From positions 1 through 64,000 of the forward strand of contig JAOTON010001906.1 in the NCBI GenBank assembly GCA_034440635.1: DNA of 64,000 nucleotides, written 5' to 3'. This DNA comes from Lepas anatifera. Its lineage: Eukaryota; Arthropoda; Thecostraca; Lepadidae. The notes under the pieces were generated by a model. That model made no database searches. It saw nothing but the letters and a program-made list of their open reading frames with translations, and had not been told where the DNA came from. This document shows, one piece after another, positions 10,865-21,935 of this stretch; within the stretch, counting starts at the first letter, position 1, and the number at the start of each line of letters is the position of its first letter. The translations under genes were made by a program, and so were the position numbers.

Positions 10865-11902
10865 GTCATCCCACGGAACAACACCTAACCCCTTTGCCAA
10901 TATCAGCCCCTCGCTTTAGCCCAGGATTGGTCTGTGTGTTTGTAAAAACAAAATTGTTTGGTAAACAAAATTATAGCGTGTATTATGCGCAGGATGAAAA
11001 GACAGCTGGATGAAATACGGGATATCATATTAAGGTACACCAGAAAATGTACCTAAATGGCGGAGTAGCACTGGCAGGGTTGACATGATGATTTTGATGA
11101 AAATGATGATTATCTGCCTCCTCAGCAACTTACGTGACAGCCCAGACGTCAAAATCAGCGAGTCAATGAAAATTATTCAACAGAGACCCACCATGAACAA
11201 AGCAGGAAGCTCGTCACCCATCAAAAATCTCTCATAGATGGGATTCCTCCTAAAAACTATTATTTGTATTTATTTTTTACTATCACGTTTAAGACAAAAA
11301 CTGGACCCCTCCCCTCCCTCCCAATCTCTCCCGTGAAATGATATGTTCATTGTTGACGAAGTGTTGCATTGCGAGCAGACCGTAAACATCAAATGGACGT
11401 GCAAGATTTTAAAAATATGTGCTGTGCTTTTTGTATTTAGTGTTCGTGCTTAATCGTGATCATGCCATGAGGCGAAATTGTCGACTTTTGTCAGGATGAC
11501 ATTTGTAGCTTTAATTCGAACAAAAAATTCTAACAAATACTTTTGGCAGATAATGGTCATTTTTATCACAATTGCCCCATAAAAATTCAAACAGTAACTC
11601 CCAGAACAGCCCCTCTGTCAGGCAACGTGTATATCCAGGGCTTCGAATCGGGCGAAGTGCCAAAAATGCGTCTAACTTACCAACGTCAGGTATATACATA
11701 CAAGAGGGACATCTTGGAGGTTTGGGTTAATATAGAAATTTAGTAACTGTGCGGCAAATAAATATTCCAACTCCAACGTCATAGGCACAGGTACCGGGGG
11801 CAGACGCAGTGGCCCCCTATCTTTGGGCTGGGGTGCAGTGCACCCCCAGCTTTGAGCCGATTTTGGACATTTTCCATTAACAAATAAATCGATAGGTATG
11901 TA
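10865..11902. other. No gene recognised
   Basis: Unique AT-rich sequence. 11785-11880 contains a CATAGGCACAGG word and G-rich text that may be a worn end of an M4 MITE. The ORFs on both strands near 11510-11970 show no domain. Confidence 0.35.
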
Positions 11903-12138
11903 CATAGGCGTAGGAACAGGGGGCAGGGGGCCATGGGGTCCATCAAATATCGGGCCGAAAATTCCTGATCTCATCTAAAATGGGAGGAGGTCGAAAATTT
12001 TTATAAACAGCCGTTATAAAAGACAACGAGGAGTCCAAATCTGAATAGTTTTTGGTCGTGGCATGGGAAGTTTCTGGTAAGCTTCAGGTTCAAGTTTGGC
12101 TGCCCCCTCCCAATGTTCTGGAGGTTCCTATGCCTATG
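11903..12138. mobile_element. MITE (type M4), best-preserved copy
   Basis: CATAGGCGTAGGAAC at the left and GTTCCTATGCCTATG at the right are inverted repeats with one mismatch. The body is shared with 4164 and 9731. No coding. Confidence 0.75.
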
Positions 12139-13331
12139 GGTAGGAATAATCACATTCGGCGCCGCCAGGGCTGACGACTTTTGCCCTCTTGACATAAAAA
12201 AATGTTTCTACGTCAATGCCTAACTTTCCAGGCTCTCTGGAAATAGCATTGACATGTTATTTATCCTACATGAGCAGGAAATAGACTTTCAATAATATCA
12301 TTGCAACTGGTGGATCCCGGGGAGGCAAAATAAACATTCCCTCCCAACCACTCGATTTGGTTTATTTTCTTCCTAAATCATATTTTTCACAACTTTGGAT
12401 CCCTTAACCCCCAAACCATCCACTTACCGATCGGGGGGAGCTTCATTGGGTGATGAGAGCATTCCTCGCTGCGAGATACCTTAAGGCTTTGCTATTTCAG
12501 ACATCGAGACCAAATTAACCTTTGTTCATAACTGCGACCAAATTCGATAAATGTATATCCAGTATGTCCACTTACCTCCAGACTTTGGTCTTTGCGGGCT
12601 TTCGCCCATGCGCGCAATGACTATTGTTGGCAGATCAACATTTGGTGAAAGATGGCGTCCGACTGACCGCGAGGACGCGGCGCGTGGTAAATTAAGCACC
12701 AATAAGTGCTAAAAGTTCCCGCCAAAATCGTTTAAGATGATCAGACATAGCACCTCACGACTAATCAAGCCGGAAATGCTGCGCGCGCGCACTCGCTTGC
12801 GCGCGTTTTTTTCAGGGGAATCGGAAAGATGCTAGAAAAGCATACCTTGTGAGTGACCAGGTGCTGAAAAACAGCAACAGGCTAGCACATAATTATATCA
12901 GAGAAGCTAATTTGTAAAAATAAAGCCACGGATGTTATATTTAAGCACCACCTGGCTCTTTAGCTCCAATTTATGCTGCTAATTACATGCTATAGCACGC
13001 ATTTAGCACATGGTGGTTCTCAACTTTTTTTTACTGTGCAGCGGATACATTCGTCATTGTGTAACGCTAACACTCTGGGTTAGATCTTAACATGAGGAGC
13101 TTTTGCCTGTAACATTTTTTTCGGAATGTGGTCTACATGTTCACCCTCTGTATCAGTGAGCGAGTTCATATACTCATCCTCGGGATCCAGTTCTTCGTTT
13201 GGAACACTAGAGGAACACGGGCCTTGGGGGTCTGCTATTCACCCTCTTTCTTTTCAGAACCGAGTTTCGCATGTATCTCTATTCATACATTTTGCCACAC
13301 CCCTCTACCCACCCCTTTTTGGATGACCTTG
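12139..13331. other. No gene recognised
   Basis: Unique-looking sequence with a short GC-rich dyad near 12781-12806 (alternating GCGC on both sides of ACTCGCTT). Nothing coding seen. Confidence 0.4.
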
Positions 13332-13548
<217 letters not shown>

Positions 13549-14050
13549 TTTGCTCACACCTGACTCGTATATCTTCTTTCTTATCATTTTCGGTTCTTAG
13601 CCGGTCATGCAATATTTCCCTTTCGGCATTTGAATATACAATATCCAACAGCTTGTCCGGCCTTGCCTCAAAGCTTCTTCTTTTCTTCATTTCTTTTCCA
13701 GTGTTCCGTTTCTTGCTTTTGAACAGCTTTTGGGAGTCTCTGTAGAGCCGGATTATTCGCCAAACAACGGTTTCTTTCCCGACAGTCGGAATTCCTGATA
13801 TCTCCCAGAACTCGAAGACATCGTCATAAACCATCGATGAGATATTCGTCACATCATCGTTGAACCGTAATTTGTGGGCTCTGAACGACAAGTCCACGAG
13901 CATTTGACGCCTCGTCGGAAGCTTGGATCCTTTTAGGCAGGAGCCGCACGTCTACTTGCTGTCCCCCATATTTTGTGGTCTTTGACGCACTTCGCTTTAA
14001 TGTTTCGCTTGGCTTGCCACTGGTTTCTACGCCTAATGGTGTTATTGCCA
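13549..14050 (-). pseudogene. Unrecognised basic ORF fragment
   Basis: Two overlapping minus-strand frames (upstream 14051-13854, downstream 13903-13560) give a lysine/arginine-rich protein with a helix-like segment near GIPTVGKETVVWRIIRLYRD and a basic stretch KSKKRNTGKEMKKRR. The reading runs straight into the homopolymer tract. It could be a broken DNA-binding or transposon-associated ORF. I cannot name the family. Confidence 0.35.
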
Positions 14051-14071
14051 TGATTATGTATACAAGACCAT

Positions 14072-14592
14072 GGATTCCAGAACATCAACATCCAGTCGCA
14101 AAGCTTCATGCGGAGTCAACGCTCTGGTGTTTGAGATCACTTCCGTGAGGCCTGGTGTTACTCTCTTATCCAATGGTGTTTAACATGGAGACCGTAACTA
14201 ATCTCTAGCGTGCTCCAATATTATTTATTTTTATTTATTTTATTTATTTTATTAGGGCCACTCCCAACAGGCACACTACCCCAATTATAGGGAGTATTGG
14301 CGTGGGTGTTTAAGGATCCTTTCCAGCGGATCAGATAGGACACGGAAAGCGGTTTCCCGTCGTGGGGATTGAACCCACGTTAATCCATGCTATCCGATCC
14401 GTAGACTGGCAACGAAGCCACTAGGCCACCCCGGCCCCTAAATTATAGTTTCAAGATCCCTAGATTTCAGAACATCAATATCCAGTCGCAGAGCGTCATG
14501 CGGAGTCAACGCTCTGGTGTTTGAGATCACTTCCGTGAGGCCTGGTGTTACTCTCTTATCCAACGGTGTTTGACATGGAGACCTTAACTACA
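14072..14592 (+). repeat. Direct duplication of about 130 bases flanking a SINE
   Basis: 14072-14205 and 14459-14592 are near-identical, sharing GCGGAGTCAACGCTCTGG and CTTCCGTGAGGCCTGG. The intervening 14206-14458 contains a SINE, so a tandem duplication was later split by the SINE, or the SINE arrived with it. Confidence 0.8.
14219..14438 (-). mobile_element. tRNA-derived SINE
   Basis: Read on the minus strand: A box TGGCCTAGTGG (14428-14418), B box GGTTCAATCC (14375-14366), a tRNA-unrelated body, and a 3' tail of AATAAA-type units (14255-14219). Box spacing and order match a type 2 RNA polymerase III promoter. It is about 220 bases long. A confident target duplication is not visible. Confidence 0.75.
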
Positions 14593-15198
14593 AATTGGGC
14601 TGAAACAGCCCACGTTCAGACCGCTCGCGCTTCATCAGTTTTGAAGATACCGGGGTGAAACTAAATTACGGCGGCGTCCCCGGCGTAATTTAGAGCTCCG
14701 CGCCGGGGGCGCCCATGAGTGCGTGGCCTGTCTTTTATTTTTTGTACTGCTTGTATGTTTTATGGGGTGCAATATATACTATGGTTTCAAACCTTTACAG
14801 ATCGTCTCAAAATTGTTCAATGCATGTGAAAATGAGAGACGTTTTTAACTTTTCAATTTCTTATTTTTGAATGAGCCTAGTGTACACATTATGCTGGTAT
14901 GTATTTGAATAATTTGAATTAACTTGTATTTCTTGTGCTTATTGAATTTCTTGTACTGATTGAATTGACTTCCTGTCTCATGATAATGTATAGATCTAAA
15001 TAATCGTGTGTATGTATGTCTTGGATCATTACAAGAATTGTGGTAGGCATGCCGGTACGTTTTCATTGTTTTATGGAACCATTTAGGATGATTATGACTT
15101 GTATGTGATTCCTTTATCGGGTAGCCAGCTAATCTAACATTTTCCTATAAAAATAACTTTGTAAATTCTAGCACGGTAGGAATAAGTGTTTTTATACT
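14593..15198. other. No gene recognised
   Basis: AT-rich. A GC-rich dyad at 14667-14705 (GGCGTCCCCGGCG with CGCCGGGGGCGCC) stands out. Otherwise nothing. Confidence 0.4.
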
Positions 15199-15503
15199 CG
15201 AAATGTCATAGCGGAGTCGTAAATAATTCGCTCGTTGTGAGGACTTTCTCCACTCGAGCTCAAAGAAGTTAATGGAGCTTTTGACCTGTATTTCAGGCCT
15301 TCGTCAGCAGTTTAGAAGCACAATTCAAAAACAATCTAGTATATTTTGAGGCATTTTCCTATGCTCCTTCATTCATAGAACCAAAAAATGTATTTGTTTT
15401 TGAATTGTGCTTTTAAACTGCTGACGAAGGCCTGAAATACAGGTCGAAAGCTCCATCAACTTCTTTTGAACTCGAGTGAAGAAAGTCCTCACAACGAACG
15501 AAT
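15199..15503. mobile_element. Fold-back element with Penelope-like ribozyme-core motifs
   Basis: Arms 15227-15335 and 15395-15502 are inverted copies. Each contains CTGACGA, a GGCCTG/CAGGTC stem and then GAAA in the right arm (15421-15449, plus strand) or AAAA in the left arm (15307-15276, minus strand). CUGANGA-stem-GAAA is the hammerhead ribozyme core, known from Penelope-like retroelements. The direct repeat GTTTTTATACT at 15188-15198 and 15504-15514 is a plausible target duplication. There is one unpaired A at the stem base, and stems I and III are not evident, so catalysis is uncertain. Confidence 0.55.
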
Positions 15504-15589
15504 GTTTTTATACTGCTGTTCTTTTTAAAAATGTCTGCTAAGCTGAAAAAGATAGCCGTACGGCCTTTGAGAGCCCCTAATACAAATTA

Positions 15590-15790
15590 TACAATGACTG
15601 GTGTAATCAATATAGATACTGATCTATTATTTTTTATCCATCAACTTAACAAAAAGGTGATGTCTGGTTGCTACCTACTAAAATATGGGACCTTCCAGGT
15701 ATTAGTTGTAGGGATTTTACCGAAGAAAACATTATTTCAGGAGAACTGAACATTTACATGTAATTAAAATTGAGTAAAAATGACTTCTCG
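15590..15790 (+). pseudogene. Ghost of peptide-gene intron 1
   Basis: 15602-15770 aligns with 21942-22107, the first part of intron 1 of the secreted-peptide gene; both hold TTTTACCGAAGAAAACATTA and matching flanks. The similarity starts close to the splice-donor position, and what lies upstream here is not a signal-peptide exon. It is a remnant of a third gene copy or a dispersed piece of the intron. An ORF at 15531-15749 over it is fortuitous. Confidence 0.6.
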
Positions 15791-15850
15791 TATATTTTGA
15801 GGCATTTTCCTATGCTCTTTCATTCGTAGGACCAGAAAATGTATTTCGTT

Positions 15851-16221
15851 TAAGAAAATTATTGGGTTTTATCCCTGCTACCGGGCAAATTACTTTTACC
15901 CTTTTTATGCGGAGGTGACTAGCCGATTGGACCGAGACACAACAACCAGTGCTAATTGCTTTGATACCGCTGATCAGTGGCCGTTGCTGATCAGTGCTGA
16001 GACCTGCACGTTCAGTGCTCTCATGCTGTCATGTGTGTGTGTGTGTAATTGTATGTGGTGGAGGGGGAGGGAGGGGGGTTTGGTGCACTCTATTAAATCT
16101 CCTTACCTCATCCTACGATAGAGTGCAATGAAAACCCTACGGAAATGGGAATGCAGAAAGGCGCTAGTACCTGAAGTCTTCAAACATAATAACAACGTCC
16201 TCTGGTTTAATGAGCTTGAAC
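15851..16221. other. No gene recognised; short TG repeat
   Basis: Contains a GTGTGTGTGTG run at about 16032. 15788-15850 repeats the loop of the fold-back element (15337-15400, TTTTGAGGCATTTTCCTA). No coding. Confidence 0.4.
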
Positions 16222-16473
16222 CATAGGCGGATTCAGGCGAGGGGAGGGGTAAAGTGTTCACCCCCCTCCCACTGTTGACCCTCGACCCTCCCTGAAATTC
16301 TCACGTCGGTCCCCCAAAAGTCAATGGCGTCTTCTAAATTGTTACTTTCTATCCCCCTCCCAGGATGCCAGCATCGGCGCCCCTGGGATAGGATTTGGAT
16401 GACACCCCATGGCCGTACCCCCTCCACTTCACCCTTTCACTTCGACAATAAGAAATCCTGAATCCACCAATGG
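16222..16473. mobile_element. MITE (type M3)
   Basis: Starts CATAGGCGGATTCAGG and ends CCTGAATCCACCAATG, an imperfect inverted pair. Relatives lie at 48545 and 54894. The body is G/C-tract rich. No ORF of significance. Confidence 0.65.
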
Positions 16474-17170
16474 CTTGGGTTGTCTGAACATTTCAAAAAT
16501 GACTAGCTGGAGGCGGAACAGAAGTCCTTCATTATGTGGGCACTGGCAACTGTCATAGTCGTATGCATAGGCGTGTGGTTTTACGCCCCTTCCCTAAAAA
16601 AACAGTCAAAATTGACTGCTCCGATAGATAAATTCAACGTTGTACTTTCATCAAAAGCACAGATCCAACACTAACACAAACTACCGCTCTTTGGCCCTCT
16701 TGATTGGTTAGGTGGGTGACCAGAACGGAAACAGGTAGGTAGACAAAGCTCTGTGAGGGGCGCAGCGATAGGAGTGGCTAGCAGGCTCGCTTGAAATCGG
16801 GCTGGCATGTGCCCAGCCCGAGTTCAAGGCCTGACGAAGGAACAGACACTCTGAACAAGGAAAATTCTGGCTCCTTAGCAGCCCTTTCAACAGGGAACGA
16901 GTTGGCTACATCATGAAACCTTGGTAGTTGGTGCGGTGCACCGATGATGCCCCAGAAATAAACAATCTGAAAGCATTTGCCCTCTAGACGATCGTAGAGC
17001 AGATGCTGAAGAGTTCAGACAAGTCCGGGGTGGTTTATCACGATAGTAGATCAAAGACCCAGGAGGCTATATTGCACTCTGTTCAGGTGTCACTATAAAC
17101 GGGAAGTAGGTGCCTCACCTAAACTTTTTGATGCCTAGGGAGATCAGAGACGACCTCGAATCCTCGAATG
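16474..17170. other. No gene recognised; tRNA-like stretch
   Basis: 16758-16830 holds an A-box match (TGGCTAGCAGG) and a weak B-box-like GAGTTCAAGGCC about 45 bases later, resembling a serine-type tRNA with a long variable arm. The acceptor stem does not close, so it is at most a tRNA-derived relic. The rest is unique. Confidence 0.3.
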
Positions 17171-18146
17171 AAAAATAGTTATAACCCAATTTTAGATTTC
17201 CAGAGGCGTGTCCAGTCACTATAATGTAGAGTAAATCACAAATATAAAAGCATATGTTTGTTCACTTACAGCTTTGTGCGAGACTAGCATGATCTGTATG
17301 TATTCAGTTTCAGGAACGACTAAGGAAATATTTCGTCCACAGACAGATCATGGAGACAAGAGCATACGAAACGTGTTACCAATGGCGGAGAAGTGTCAGT
17401 ATTTGAGGGGATAACATAACATTTTCAAAATATATCTTCCCAGCCAGTATCACCACCGCGACTCAATATCGTCGTATATTGAAAATATATTTCCAACTAC
17501 CCCCACCCCCCACGACGAGAGTCCTTGATCCGTCTTTTTCACCCCCTTTCCCAGAACTGGCATGGGAGGGAAAAAATCATCAGAAATATATTTCAACTAG
17601 CCGAAGGACTAATATACTCATGCATACCACTTGCATTTTGTTGGTTTGCATTTTACCCCACTATTTTACCTCACTACCCCTGATGAGTTTTTCGTTCTTT
17701 TCATTTATTCATGCGTCAAAGATATCAAACAGTATATGACGGTTTCTAATCCGCGTAACAAAAACCTTTTATATTGTATATATTTCCCCTCGTAGTCCTG
17801 GTCCTGGAACTGCCATTGAACTTCGACTTTTTGCCTAACTCGAGTATATGACAATTTGGGGTCAATTATTTGTACATTCGAACTAGTTTTGTGAAAATCG
17901 TAAACAGAGACAAAGGTTATGGACAATCTAAAAAACCACACACAGAAATTGTATATTTTGCACGGCCTTCCGATTAAAATTAAGACTTTGAAATTTCATT
18001 TTTTCAAAATAAAGTTAAGCGTCAGGGGAATCTGTAGCACTTTGAATTTTCAAAATCGGCTGGATAGATTACGAGATCTTAGGGGGTGATATTGCCCCCC
18101 TTGCCGGAAATAGGGGTAGCCGGGAGCGTGACGGAAATAGGGTTAA
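17171..18146 (+). mobile_element. TTAA-D element, left-truncated
   Basis: Matches the complete copy at 60155-61379 from the AACCCAATTTTAGATT segment to the right end, where CGGAAATAGGGTTAA closes at 18146. The end hairpin GGGGGTGATATTGCCCCCC follows ACGAGATCTTA. Roughly 190 bases near 17222-17415 are absent from the other copy. It sits inside TTAA-C, whose sequence resumes at 18147. Confidence 0.7.
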
Positions 18147-18429
18147 GAAATGGGCGAATCTATCAGATTGAAACATATACTACATAATGGGCCTACCAAG
18201 TGCTCCAAGACAAATCCCGGGATTTTTCCTCTCGATGACCTAAGTTCAAGTACGGACCATGACTTCTCCATTTGGAAATACATGGGGAAAACAGAAATTG
18301 AGTTATATATGTGTATAAACAGCTGAGAATGCCTTTATGTTCTCCATATCAGAGTATTCTGGGCCCCATTCCAGATTCATGTTTCATTCTTGACCTGTGA
18401 CACATGAGAGGTCAGTTGATGCTTTTTAA

Positions 18430-18658
18430 CATAGAGATCTACTATAACATAGTTATTGTTTTCTGTTGACGTTTTTAACAGTGATCTGTTTCGAACTTAA
18501 GCTTTTGTATGTGTATTTACAGTGTTTTTGATTGAGCTACTGACGAAGGAACTCTGTTTCTGAAACGTATAGCATTCCAAAAATTAATAAAGTACGTGTT
18601 TTGCTAAAGGCTCTATTGTCCGTGTGACGATATAACATAGTTATAGTAGATCTCTATG
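18430..18658. mobile_element. Small MITE carrying a ribozyme-core-like motif
   Basis: Terminal inverted repeats CATAGAGATCTACTATAAC and GTTATAGTAGATCTCTATG, flanked on both sides by TTTTTAA. Inside, CTGACGA at 18540-18546, a short stem (GGAAC/GTTTC) and GAAAC at 18562 repeat the CUGANGA-stem-GAAA layout of the fold-back at 15199-15503. No ORF. Confidence 0.65.
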
Positions 18659-18662
18659 TTTT

Positions 18663-20862
18663 TTAACCCGCGCCCCACCGGGGGCCACCGATGGCCCCCT
18701 CTAACTTCGAAAATATGAGCGTTAGCGCAAATCTGCAAAGTGCACTAGAAAGCTCGCGTGAATTCAGTAAGAAATTACTTGACATGTTTTAGTGCTCAGG
18801 TCAATGGTTTGACCTCCAGATGTCAAATTAGGTCACTATCGGCTATTTTCACTCAAATATGCAATGCTTAACCCTCGCCCGGGTGGGGGTCTTTTTTAAA
18901 CCCCCTTGGGTTTTTCCGAAGTGACCAAAAACGACGGCGCGCAGCGCCGCCAAACCTGGTCTAGCTGTTCCTTCATGATTTCTACAACTTGCCTGAAAAT
19001 TTTGGCTCAAGTTCATATCAGGTCAGGTCACCAGGCCAGGTGAAGTGACCTCACCTAAAAAAATACTTAGCACCGCATAACTAAAAGAAGGGTTAATTGA
19101 TCAAGTTGAAACTCATACCACATATTGGGCCCACCAGGAGCTACAACATTCGTTCCGGGATTTTTATATTGGTGACCTAAGGTCATGTGCAGAGCATGAC
19201 CTCCCCATTTTAAATACATGGGCAAAATCACGAAATGAGCTTTTCTCAGTAAGTATGGATGGAATCAACTTCAAACATCGGTTGGGACTTGCTCTTAGCC
19301 CATTTCTGAAGCTGATGCCAACAATTTTGACTTGTGACCTTTAAAAGGTCACCTTAGGTCAAATAAGCATTTTTTGGTGTTTTTTTCTATAAATTTTGAA
19401 TAAAATAAGATAGAGCTTTTATTTTGTCACCGAAGTGTTTGTATAGACACTGGAAATCAAATGATATACATCATGATTATACCAGGTCAAGTTGGGTCAG
19501 ACCGTTGACCTGGGTCAGGTCAAATTCTTAAATTTGAAGTGGCATAGCAATATCATATATCATTCGATTCGTATTGACGAGAGGATTGTAATGGTGCATA
19601 AACTATGGCTGTATCTTGTTTGGTTTGAAAGCTATTAGCGAAAAAGGAATTGCCCTTATGCATGGGTGGCTATGGACATTCCCAAGAATATGCCCAATAT
19701 TTAGTGACCTGTAGCTCCCTAGGCTTTGATCTGACACAAAAATGAATGCCACTAAATGAAAGCGCACTCGCAAGAGCTTTCGAATGGTGTTAAAAAATGC
19801 TTCTAGCTATCATAGTTTCTGAGATATATGAGGCTTTCTTAGTACACCTCATATTAGGGATTTTGACCTATTTTGACCTCTGGTGACCTTGATATTGACC
19901 TGACAAGAAAAATGACTGAAGCATTTTCGACATTATTTTTGAAGAGCTTTCGATTGCCGTTTTGCGCCTTTTTCTAGCTCTCTTAGTTTTTTGAGATCGT
20001 GGGGGTCTTTTTTAGCCCCCACCAGGGCGAAGGTGGCTCGTACCCGCCACCGGGGCAAGGGTTAAGCAAACTGGGCATAACTCTTATGCCATTAGAGCTA
20101 TTGAGGTCTGGTAAAGTACATTTGATAGGAAATTGCCAGCAATTTTTTCGTTATCTGAAACGTTAAGACCTCCCGCTAGTGGTTTGACCTCCAGAGGTCA
20201 CCTCGTGGCCTAACATGACCTGAGGTCACGAAAGGTCAGAAAATGACCTTGCTGTATGTCAAATGAAAGCCAGTGACAAGAAAAACACGATGGTGTTTGT
20301 TTCAGCGCTCTAACTTAATTAGGTCAAAATTTATTGTCAAAATACTGTTTTTGACCCCTGGTGACCTTGGATGACCTTGGGGAGGTCAAAGGACAAGATA
20401 TGGCCCCTGGAATCCGTGAAAGGGTGTCCAAGAACGCTTTTCTGATCAAGCTGAGCATTTTCAATTGTTTTTATGACTTTTAGATCATAAGACAGCTTTT
20501 CCCCATGCTTTTTCAAGTGGAGAGGTCACGTCGTGACCTGACCTCAGGGGCACGAAATCGAAAAATCCCGGATATACACCTTGTAGACCCTAGAGGGGTC
20601 ATGCAGTGTAGGAAGTTTCAAATCGATCGACTTCGAAATGTATTTCTTACAGAGCTCTAAAGTTAAAGTTAGGTGACCTTGGTTGACCTCGTCTGGTGAC
20701 CTGACCTTGGGTGACCTGGGGTAAAAAATTTCAGGGATGGTGGGAAAATGATGCAGTGAGAGGTAGAGCCCTCAACCACGGTGCTGCGCCTCATCGTTTT
20801 TCTGCTATCCCGGAAAAACCTTAGGGAGGCCATCGATGGCCCCCGGGTGGGGCGAGGGTTAA
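18663..20862 (+). mobile_element. TTAA-A element interrupted by TTAA-B
   Basis: Begins TTAACCCGCGCCCCACC at 18663 and ends GGGGCGAGGGTTAA at 20862. Removing the insertion leaves about 1,006 bases, matching the intact copy at 42029-43058. A hairpin with a CATCGATGG-type core lies next to both ends. Dense AGGTCA/TGACCT. No coding. It entered the TTAA next to the MITE in TTAA-C. Confidence 0.85.
18868..20065 (+). mobile_element. TTAA-B element, complete, nested in TTAA-A
   Basis: TTAACCCTCGCCCGGGTGGG at the left and CCACCGGGGCAAGGGTTAA at the right; 1,198 bases counting both TTAA. The host reads GCAATGC-TTAA-(insert)-TTAA-GCAAAC; uninterrupted paralogues at 42262 and 63628 have the same words with one TTAA. 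Left box GGGTTTTTCCG (18908) and right box GAGATCGTGGGGG (19993). Very similar to 57761-58967, so recently active. AGGTCA-rich, no transposase. Confidence 0.9.
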
Positions 20863-21346
20863 ACAATTTTCAGACATAGGTTAATAATTGTGTATGAAAT
20901 GATACAGATTTTATTTTGATATTGCGTTTTGATCGCTATTGGGAGTCGATTGATATGTATATGTACAATGCTAGGTCAAAAAGTGACCTTGGCCTGACGT
21001 AAGGTCAGGTTATTTTTGTGGATTGACCTGGTATGTTCATATTATACATCATTTGATTCGCCGTGACAAGAGGAAGCAATGGTGCCTACAAAATGATTCT
21101 AACTCAACTGTCAGATGCTAGAGCCCAAAAGCATTGTTAAAAATGCAAACTTCATTGACCTGTCATGCCCCCAATATTGACGTGAGCCAACATGTGACTG
21201 ATATAGTTTCGTCATGACATGTTATGAGCTATCCACAAGCATTCGCGTTTTTTTCTATCCCGTATAGGGGCCGAGTTCGAGGGGTTGTTCAAACACCCCC
21301 TTCAGCTAGGACGAAGGTGACTCGGAGGCCCAACGGAGCGCAGAAT

Positions 21347-21773
21347 AAACAGAAACACTTAAAAAAATTCTGCGGTTTTTTTGCCTGCGCTTTTTGAAAC
21401 GGCATCGATAAAGGCAAAATTATTTCCACAAAAGCGCCCATTATACCAAAGGCCACATCCCAGATAATAGTTCCACCACGACTAGGCTTTGAAACCCTTA
21501 GCAAAGCCCTCAGCAAAATCCTTGTTTTCCCCTACTCTCAAGTGCTGACAGTACATATTGGAGGTTCATACTTACAATTACCCTGAAACTGTAACTCAAA
21601 CTGTAAAGAATTGAAAACGTTTACATATTTTTATTGCTATTGTTGCCGTTGCCATAATCATAATTCAATTGCCCACTCGCCTCCCAACCTGCCGTTCTAA
21701 GCCCACCCTTCCCCCACCCCGTTTCAAGGCCCTGGCACGGGAATCGCAGCACCGCTGTTGCAACTGCGCTGCT
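21347..21773. other. 5' flank of the peptide gene, otherwise empty
   Basis: Unique AT-rich sequence turning C-rich near 21670-21730, just before the TATA-like box. No repeat ends seen. Confidence 0.4.
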
Positions 21774-21779
21774 TATAAG
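21774..21779 (+). promoter_or_regulatory. TATA-like box of the peptide gene
   Basis: GCTTATAAGCC lies 107 bases upstream of the exon 1 ATG. With a start site about 30 bases downstream, in the pyrimidine-rich CTCTCTCACTCG at 21811-21822, the 5' untranslated leader would be about 60-75 bases. Inference only. Confidence 0.4.
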
Positions 21780-21880
21780 CCAGGTGTTTTCCACTGCCAG
21801 ACACAGTTCGCTCTCTCACTCGACACAGGAAACAACCAGAGTCGGGCTGCACAGTTTAGGATCGGTCTTACAATCTGAAC

Positions 21881-21935
21881 ATGAGGTGTTTGATCGTACT
21901 ACTGCTTCTGGTCTTCCTGGGGATAGCGTTGATAG
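21881..21935 (+). CDS. Exon 1 of a secreted cysteine-rich peptide (signal peptide)
   Basis: ATG at 21881 opens MRCLIVLLLLVFLGIALI, a textbook signal peptide: short basic start, then a long leucine/valine-rich core. After 18 codons plus one base the exon ends at a strong donor, GATAG|GTAAGAAT, in phase 1. The acceptor at 24449/24450 (TGTTCTGTTGCAG) joins in the same phase and gives E-A-C as the next residues, the expected end of a signal region followed by the first cysteine. The product should be exported. The family is not recognised; small size, acidic middle and cysteine clusters recall antimicrobial or venom-type peptides. A TATA-like box lies 107 bases upstream. Confidence 0.65.

Larger units (their letters stand above)
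18147..21346 (+). mobile_element. TTAA-C element, broken by nested insertions
   Basis: TTAA-C sequence is present at 18147-18429 and resumes at 20863-21346. In between sit a 229-base MITE and TTAA-A, itself holding TTAA-B. The copies at 34986-35613 and 37200-37758 supply the uninterrupted order: the TATTTAAACAGTTTTCAGAC junction there corresponds to the split. The right terminus shows GGGGTTGTTCAAACACCCCC. AGGTCA-rich, no transposase. Confidence 0.75.
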
